Shown: positions 12,401-21,400 of the stretch, in pieces
How the letters are laid out: the number at the start of each line of letters is the position of its first letter
Position numbering within the stretch: the stretch's first letter is position 1
Assembly: GCF_029873635.1 (NCBI RefSeq)
Contig: NC_080427.1
Span: forward strand, 74,741,348 to 74,805,347
From: Malania oleifera
Taxonomy: Eukaryota; Streptophyta; Magnoliopsida; Santalales; Ximeniaceae
Reading direction: 5' to 3'
DNA length: 64,000 nucleotides
Made by a program: the position numbers and the translations under genes
Notes under the pieces: generated by a model
Told to the model about the DNA's origin: nothing
Database searches by the model: none
Seen by the model: the letters and a program-made list of their open reading frames with translations, nothing else

Positions 12401-15400
12401 TATCCCATATTTCTTTACCGGTTTCACATCCACAAATAAAATTGTATTCATTGTCACTTATAGCACAATAAAGAAAATTCTTGGTTTTAAAATTAAGTTC
12501 TACTAACCTTATTTCGGTGTCCGACATCTCCCCAAGTTGTTTTGGTTCACCTTTGTCATTTTTGAACTCATAATCTCCCTTTGTGATGACCCCCCACATT
12601 TTAAGATTGTGTGCTTGTTAGAAGATGGTCATTTGAGTTTTCCAATCCGGGTAGTTGGAACCGTTGAACATTGGTGGTCTGGTCACAAATTGTCCTTGGG
12701 AAGAGGTATCCATCAAATATGTCATTTGATCTTTACGCTCTGGATTTTACTCCAAAAAATGCAAGCGCCTTGCTCTAATACCACCTGTCGGCCCGAGTGT
12801 AGAGTCTAGAGGGGGGGGTGAATGGATTCTTTCGTGTATTTTCGACTTTCTCTACAAAATCAAATTCTTGGCAAGATTGCAAGCAATTATATCACAATAT
12901 ATAAAATATAAATTATGCACAAGACACAAATTAATGAGTATAGGGAGAGAAAACTTAAACCCGGTATTTTAACGTGGTTCGGCACCAAGCCTAAGTCCAC
13001 GCCTTGAGACCAACTCAAGGATTCCACAATCCACTAAAATACTCCTTCACTGGTGGAGAAGCTTTACAACGAGAGAACCAATCCCTCAACACTCACCAAG
13101 AGCCGCAAGGTTCACCAAGAAGCCTTGTAAGTCGGTTTACCAAGAACCTTCACCAATTGATTCACAAAGAACCTTTACAATTTGGTTCACAAAGAACCCT
13201 TTGCAACAAGAAGATGATTACAATAAAATGCTCCTTATTGAGCTGATATCAAATACAAATCAAACCTCACACTATTCTCTCAAGTAATGAATCAAACAAG
13301 ATTGGAGAGTAAGAGAGAATTTGAGCACTTGTGATGAAGAACTAAAATGTAAAGTCCCTAGGTTTTGTATTCAAAGATATTTTTCACTAAGAACTTGTAA
13401 AATCACCAAAACCCATCCTAAACAAGTCTATGGACTTGTATTTATAGTCAAAACTATGAGCTAGTCGTTATGAGACCATTGGGAGTGAATCCCAAATGAT
13501 TTGCTCAAGAACTAGCCTTTTTCTAGCCATTGGTGTTCAGGTCCCGATGTTAATTGTCGACGAATTGCATCCAATCGTCGATGAGTGACCTTTAGTCATC
13601 GACGAGTCTGCTCTTTTTGTCGATGAGTCACCTAGGCTGAAAAACACGTTTTGCTACTGAAAAAATTCGTCAATGAGTCCCTACAATTCATCGATGATTG
13701 CCCTATTTATCATACTATTAAGCCTTTTAATGACTTAGCCCATTCTTGGACAAAATATATGAAAGATACTAAGTCTAATGAAGATTAATATTTGTCCACA
13801 TGAATTTCCCTTTGAATATAAGATATCTTGTTTATGAAAACACATTTGAAATCTCATTTTGATATCTTATATGCTAGTATGTCCTTTATAGAAAATTATA
13901 CTTGACTTCTATGAACCTTTTAGGACATGAACTTGTTTTGTCAAAACCGGGACCAAGTATGTAAAAGTTTGTAACACAAATACCACTTAACACTTGTCCC
14001 ATTTGTAAACATATTTGAGTATAGGATTCTTTTGTCAAACTCTTTGATTTAACTTTGAAAACTATGAATGTTGAGTTTGTGACTTAGTGAAATCCTATAT
14101 ACTCTTGTGACCTAGTAAGCATGTGTATTTTGCTCAACTCTTGCTCAGAAATCATACATGAAACAAAACCGCAAGAGTTACAAAATATACTACCTCAAAC
14201 ACTCCTCATTACATATAATTCTACATTAAGCTTCCTTGGATGTGTTTGAGAGTGAGTGTCCTTTTGATCTTTCCTACTTGACATCTACTCAGTCCGATCT
14301 TTGCCTATGACTTGTTACTACATGTATTTGTCACTTGTACCTATACTTATCATGATCTGCAAAGATAGGAATACACTAGGAACAACAAATAGGTTAATAT
14401 CATCAAAACATATTAAACATGATTATGTAGCCACCAAGGCTAACAGTTCCTATAAATGGAAATTGGACCCAAGCTCCTTTTTAGATTGGGTAAAGGAGAT
14501 GGAAGGTATCTTTTATTCGAACTATATATGTGGTGAGGACATAGTTAGGTTTGTTGTGATGAAACTTGTAGGACCAAAAAAAAAAAAAGAAGAAGAACTG
14601 AACCAACAAATCTTGGAGCAGTTAGGTGAACCTCTTATTACCATGTGGGAAGCAATGAGACAAAAATTGGAAGAGAAGTACCTCCTTCCTTCCTATAAGT
14701 GCTTTTTGTTCGATGACCTCCTAAACCATCAACAAACCACCACTATAAAAAGCTATATTAAGTGGTTCAGGGAGCTAGTGCTTGGGGAGTGGTATTGTTA
14801 AGGTCAGGCATCACACTGCAACTGGGTTCGTGAATGGTCTTGAGGAATATGTTAGGAGGGAGGTTGAATTGCTTTCATTTGTGTTTACAGGTAGTGTATC
14901 AGAAAGATCTTGCCATAAAGTACCACAAGATCTATTATAGATCTTCATCTCGGGTGAGTGAGTCTCATCATTCCAAATCCTTTCCTTAGTCTAGGTCTAT
15001 CATTCCTCACGCTACCCCCAGAGAAACTTCTCCAAAGCAAATAAAGTTCCACCATGTCATTCACTCTAGTGGATATTTTATTCCTCAGGCTAGTGGCTCA
15101 CATGTCTAGCGTCATCATTTGCACGCTAGAGATCACATTGTTGCTCATTGTCCCCAACGAGCCTTAGCTTTAGAGTGTGAAACTGATTACCTACCTAATC
15201 GTGAGGATTAGTTTGTAGATGCCTTTGAGTAGTTGGGTGATCAAGGTGAGCTTGATGATTTTTGGGAGGATAGCCACCATGTTAGGTGGGTAGGCATGTC
15301 TTCTGCACTATTATGGATAATGAGAAGGGGAAAAAAACCACTATTTTTCGCACTTCCATTCACTGTTGGGATAGGGCATGTAAGCTAGTTATTGATGGGG

Positions 15401-18400
15401 TATAACATAAATGTGATCTCCAAAGATGCTATAGGAAGATTGAACCTTGAAGGAGAGGCACACCCTCAGCCTTTTTACATGATTTGGTAAACAAGACAAA
15501 TCTATCAATATACTAAGGGAGATTATAAGGATAGGGTCTATTGTGATGTACTCAGGATGGATGTGGCTCATGTCTTGTTAGGGTGACCATGGTTATTTAA
15601 TCATGATATAACCAATTATGGTGGGGAACCTATGCGTTCAGCCACAAAGATAATAAGATCATCTTGACCCCTACCACACCCATTCCCGAGAATCCCAAGT
15701 TAAGGAACAAGATTTTCAAAGAAGCATTCACTTGCTAGATCATATGGATTTTAAGCAAGAGAGCTTAGAAAAAAAGTGTATTTTAACAATCATCACACGA
15801 GAAGTTCCTTATGAGGATCAAGAAATTTTATGTGTGCATCCATTTGAGGTAGGAGAGTTATATGAGTTTTTTGATGTTGTACATTGACCTACCACCTATG
15901 CAAGACATGTAGTATGCCATAGATTTTATTCCAGGTTCACAGTTATCTATTTTGCGACATGATAGGATGAACTCTAAAGAGTGTGTTTAATTGAATAGGC
16001 AAGTATGAGAACTCTTTGACAAGGGATTTGTAAGGCATAGCCACACTCCTTGTGTATTAGAGCCATCAACAAAATCGCCATCAAGTATAGGTTCCCTATC
16101 CCTAGACTTGAGAACATGCTTGATATGCTAGTTGGCTCTAGTTGTTACTCCAAGATTGACCTGGTGAGTATCATCAAATTAGAATTAGACTAGGGGGTCT
16201 TTGTCACTTTAAGGGAAGCAAAGTTGTTTGCTAACCTCAAGAAGTGCAGCTTCTTATAGTCTAGCGTGCTCTTTCTTGGTTTTTTGGTCTCTGCATTGGC
16301 AATATTTATTGATCCAGATAAAGTTAAAGCCATTAGAGATTGGTTTGAGCCTAGGAGTATTATTGAGTTTGTAATTTTCATGACCTTGCTACTTTCTTTA
16401 GGCGATTCATAAGCCATTTGGGCACCATTATGGCTCCCATCATTGAGTGTTTGCAGAAAGCGGAGTTTCGTTGGACCCTGGAGTTGGTAGAGCTTTTAGG
16501 GAGGTCAAATAGTAGATGACTGAAGCACTTGTACTTAGGCATCAAAACTTTAGAGGACTCTTTAAGGTGGCTTGTTATGCCTTTAGGATAGGTATAGATG
16601 GGGTCTTGAGTTGGGAGGGATATCCTATAGCATTTTTCAATGAAGAAATCTTAGATGCTAGACAGAGATATTACACATACAATGAATCTTTGTTGTAGTG
16701 AGATCCTATCAACATTGAAGATATTGCTCGCTATATTAAAAAAAAAAAGTTTGTGTTGACCACCTTACTTTGAGATATTTGAACTCACTAAAGAAGTTGA
16801 CTGAAGCATGTTGGTTGGGTAAAGTTCCTTAACAAACACACCTTTGTTCTTTAGTATTGTTCCAATGTTGAGACGTGGCCGATTGCCTTAGTAGAGTAGC
16901 AATTATTCTCCATATCATGAGAGCTGAGGTCATTGGGTTTGATCGTTGGCCGATGAGTACTCTACTTGTCCTTATTTTGGGATTATCTTTCAAGAGGTGA
17001 GTGAGGGCCATCGTGGAGATTTTTCAGATTTCATCATCTAAGAGGGATACCTATTTGGAGGTACCAGGTTATGCATTCCCCACACTTCTCTTTTAGAGGT
17101 CTTTTAGTTTGGGAATTGTGTACTGGAGTGTTAGTTGGTCCTTGTAAAGAGAGACAAAACCATTGCCTTAGTTTAGAATAATGTCCTTTTTTGAAGAAGG
17201 TTATTGCTAGAATAATGTCTCAATGTTGCAAATATCAATTATCCAAACCTAAGAGACACACACTAGTCTTTATACCTCTCTTCAATTGCCACACAAACCT
17301 TGGAGAGACCTAAGTATGGATTTTGTTCTTGGACTCCCAAAATAACCTAGTAACATGATTCCCTGTCCGTTGATAGATTCTCCAAGATGGCACATTTTAT
17401 CCCATGTGAAAAGACTTCTAATACATCTCATGTGGCTAAATTGTTCTCTAAAAGGTCATCAAATTGCATGGGTTGCCAACTTCCATTGTAACGACTCGAT
17501 TTTTAATGCCATTTTTTTTTCCCCACATATATGAATTGTAAAATTTCACTGCTCTGATACCTTCTGATATAAACCAACCCATCATCACGGACCAAATAGG
17601 TATTGTGGAATCTGAAACTCAATAAACTACCTATGCAGCTGAAAGAAGAATACATATAACCATGTCAATATATACAATTCCAGAGTGTCAAAATTTCCCA
17701 GAATATGCATACATAGTCATTCCCAAAATGCCCTCACCTAGACCTAGGGACTACTCAAAAAGAGACTTCCCAAAAATACTCACCCTACAGACAGGGCAGT
17801 ACTGTAGTCCCCTCTATCTGCGAGCCTAATATGCTCACCTAGCTGGATCACCTGAAAAATGTTAAATCACTGGGATAAGACAATGCTCAGTAAGACGAAG
17901 TATGCTATTGCTAGTGTGTGGCAGATAAGTTTACATAATTGTAAAATCTGATTTAAAAGTACTACAAATAACTGAGTCTGAGGAAACACGTATAAATAAT
18001 ACACAGTATAACTCATACCTAAGTTGCTTAACATAAACTGTTTTTCTAAATATTCTATTCATAATACTTCTAATATTCATAGGTATGTCTATGGTTTCTG
18101 TAAATCTGGATACATATATAATAACTGAGAAAATTCCCTAGATGGATAACTGAAAGTCACGATTTAACCCCTCATGACAGGGTTGTGCGGCCCGCAGGAG
18201 AGACCTATTACTGGCTGGCCGACCAAGATAAGTCAACTGAACTCTGAAAGTCAGATCAGCTTCCTCAACCCTAACTTCCTCAACCCTAACTGACGGGGAG
18301 CCTATCCACAACATAGGCACGATCGACTACTGAAAATCCACACACTATCTTAGTTATGTGGTTGCACTCTGAACTGAAAATAGTTACGGTACCGTGCTCT

Positions 18401-21400
18401 GCTGACTAAATTTGGTCCATCAGGGTTTGATACTATATATATATATATATATATACGTAACTGATATTTCTATATTGTTGTTTTTCCATGATTCTAATAT
18501 TACTAAAATAACTATAACATGAAATAACTTATCTAAATATGCTGTGTAATCTGAATACTAAATATCTTAATACTAAATATCTGAAGTGTTATGGTTCTGA
18601 AATATGAAAATCATGGTATACTGAAAATGCTGTATTATTTATTTTATTGAATATATTCCATAAAATATGATTCTGCAAAATCTGAGAATATCTATCTATC
18701 TGTAGATATTTTTATGTGCATATATATACCGTACATCATGATATTCTCAAATTCGTGTAAATTCTATATAATAATATTTTCTGACAATATACTATAAATC
18801 ATGATATCTAAAAGCTATATAAAAATACTATATTGTGTTGATACTAACTCATGCCACACAACTAAATAAAATGCCTCTGTACTGAAATCTATACTTTCCC
18901 GAAAACACATGAAACTACAGATAATATTACTAATTTAACTGGCATAGCATATTTCCCTTACCTGACTATCTGAGCACTAAATTCTATTTACAATCTCACG
19001 CATGCGGCATTCATAATTTCAACATCCTGAGATAACACGCGTATAATTTCTCAATCAAACAACTAAATTGACCTAGATAATTATCACATACATATTCTCC
19101 CCAAATCCACATATGCACAATTTCTAAACTATAAATCATTTATCATTTTACCGGGGTTCCTGAAACATCACTCATTGGGGTCCTCAACCCATGCCTGCAA
19201 GTTCTCAAAACACCCTATTCCTGAAAATATAATACCCTAATTTTACTTCACAAAACTCTAGTATATTCTTATATAATATAAAATCTAGGCTCAAACAACT
19301 TGGTAATACTAACAATACCCAAATAATCTACTTACCCTGATTTTGGGATGGTTTTCAAGTTGGCCTAACCAACAAATTACTCCAGCAGATTTGTAGATAA
19401 TTCTCCCAGGAGTAACGTGACAGCTTTGGATCGTCGAATCGGTGAAGAATGGGTTCAGAATCATAGAGAGAAGGTAGAGGAACCGAGCTAAAGAGAAAGT
19501 GAGAGAAAATCTAATTTTTCCTTGCAAAGAATGGGTTTTCGGCCTTTTATAATGTGCTTGTCCACGTGGCCTTGTTGATGAGCCACGATACCTCGTCGAC
19601 GAGTCCATGAAGGAGATTCGTCGACGAGCACTTAATCCTTGTCAACGAGTTTCAGGCTCTGGAAATAGGTCTCTCGGTAAGTTCTCATCAACAAGTCACG
19701 CGTCCCCATTGACAATCCCAAGCTCATCGACGAGCACTTCTACACTCGTTGATGAGACCCTACTAAACCTTTTTTTTAAAATTCATTTTCTCTCTTTTCT
19801 TTCATTATTTAATTACTGTAATTCTTCGGGTCTCTACGTCCATTGTGTCTGATAGGGATGTCAAGTTTCAAATTACTTTGGGATGACACTTTGGAAAATG
19901 TATGGGACTCACTTTAATGGTCAGGCTAAGGTCGTGAATCGTAGTCTTGGTGACCTACTTAGGTGTGTTGTGGGAGAAAAACATAGGAATTGGGACTTAA
20001 TTTATGTTTTCTTTTGCTTGCCACCCCTAAATTGAAGGCCAAATTGAGATTGTGAATCATAGTTTTGGTGACCTACTAGGTGTGTGATGGGAGAAAATAG
20101 GTCAATTGGAACTTAGTGCTACTTACTTTTGAGTTTGTGAATAGGTCATTGATGTTGTTCAATTGCCTCCAAATGCCTGATATTAGAGCTTGCTGAGTCT
20201 TTTATTCATCAGACTCTTGATTTGTATGCTGAGGTTAGGCAAAAACATGCTATGAGTAACACGGACTACAAACTTGCTGCAGATGCACACCATAGAGCTA
20301 GAGACTTTAATATAGTGTCATGGTTCAAATTAGACCAAAACACTACCCTAGATATTCATTTAAAAAGCTCCATGCTTGTGCCTTTGTCCCTTTCACCCCA
20401 TTGAGAAACTTGGACCTGATGCATATTTCCTTGATTTTCCTACTCATATGACCATTAATCTAGTGTTTAATGTTCAGGATTTGACACCTTACTAAGGCAC
20501 CTTTAAGCCTCTTGCTTTTCCATCTAGTGCTGATGTAAGGTCAGTAGCTCCTCAGCCTCCATATATTTCTCAGCCACAGGAGACATTGGAGTCTATTTTG
20601 GATGATGGGTTTGTGACATTCCCTCAGGGTAGTTTTCTTTGATACTTGGTATGGTGAAGAGGTTGTCCCTAGTCAGCTGCTATATGTCTATCTGAGGATA
20701 ATGTCTATGTTCATGAGAACACACTTGAGTTGCTAGAGTCATATTTACAGTGCCACTCTTTCAAGCTGAGTTCCTTTGAGGACGAGGATTATGACAGATG
20801 ATCATCTACGTCCTTTAGGGCCACCCATTCAACACACCTCTTTTAGGCATAGATTTAGGAAATTGTGCTCGTATTAGGTTTTCCTTTGTTTTGTTTGATG
20901 ACTTTCCATGGTATTGTGTAATTTCATGTTTCATTGGGGTTTGTATGGCATATTTGCAGTCCCACTTTTTGGGGCTGAGTTCCTTTCAGGCCAAGGAATA
21001 TGACAGAGGACCGTTTACGTCCTTTAGGCCGCCCATTTGGCACACCTATTTTAGGCATAGATTTAGGAAATTGTGCTTGTATTAGGATTTACTTTGTATT
21101 GTTTAGTGACTTTCCCTGGTATTGTGTAGTTTCATGTTTCGTTGGGGTTCTTATGTAAATATGTATTAGTAGTAGTATCTTGAATCCGAAGATCATTTGA
21201 ATCAGAATTGCAAGTACACTTTCCCCCTCTCCCCTTCTTGCAGGTTCTTCATCTTCTGTCTAAATCTCTGTTCTGTTCTCTCTTTTTGTTCTCTCCCTTT
21301 TCTGTCTAATTCTCTGCTGTCCTGCAGCCCCTTCTGTCTTCTCTTCTCTTCTCTTCTTCTTATTCTCTCCCCATTATTCTCTCATTCTCTCTGATTTCTG

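Larger units (their letters stand above)
8014..14445 (-). mobile_element. SIRE-like Ty1/copia element with gag but no pol (TR-GAG type)
   Basis: It has two long LTRs (12786-14445 as its 5' LTR and 8014-9712 as its 3' LTR, minus orientation), an iMet primer site next to the 5' LTR and a purine tract next to the 3' LTR. The only coding sequence between them is gag (12725-11047). About 1.1-1.3 kb (9900-11046) separates gag from the 3' LTR, and no protease, integrase, RT or RNase H can be read. Non-autonomous gag-only LTR elements are known in plants as TR-GAG. Gag itself is broken by frameshifts and stops. No clean target duplication was found (gtgtg left, gttcc right). Confidence 0.85.
14446..20790 (+). 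pseudogene. Chromovirus gag-pol remnant (gag, protease, RT, RNase H, integrase, chromodomain)
   Basis: The gag core at 14450-14816 reads [19 protein letters not shown], then VVMKLVGPK, and [11 protein letters not shown]. Protease-like sequence near 15370-15640 includes LVIDGV and VAHVLLG. RT is at 15890-16500, with a frame of type [20 protein letters not shown] running into YSKIDLV; then sequence jumps to [17 protein letters not shown], so the block with the catalytic YxDD is deleted. RNase H starts near 16516 (ALVLRHQNF, then [15 protein letters not shown]). Integrase runs from about 17000 and is split by the solo LTR between the residues read as LPTSIV and SDRDVKF. A chromodomain-like tail is near 20600-20730. 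Stops and frameshifts occur throughout. Order and motifs fit Reina-type chromoviruses. Confidence 0.8.

Noticed and set aside
8014-14450. Target-site duplication for the SIRE-like element
   Set aside because: The 5 bp flanks (gtgtg and gttcc) do not match under any nearby boundary I tried, so none is claimed.
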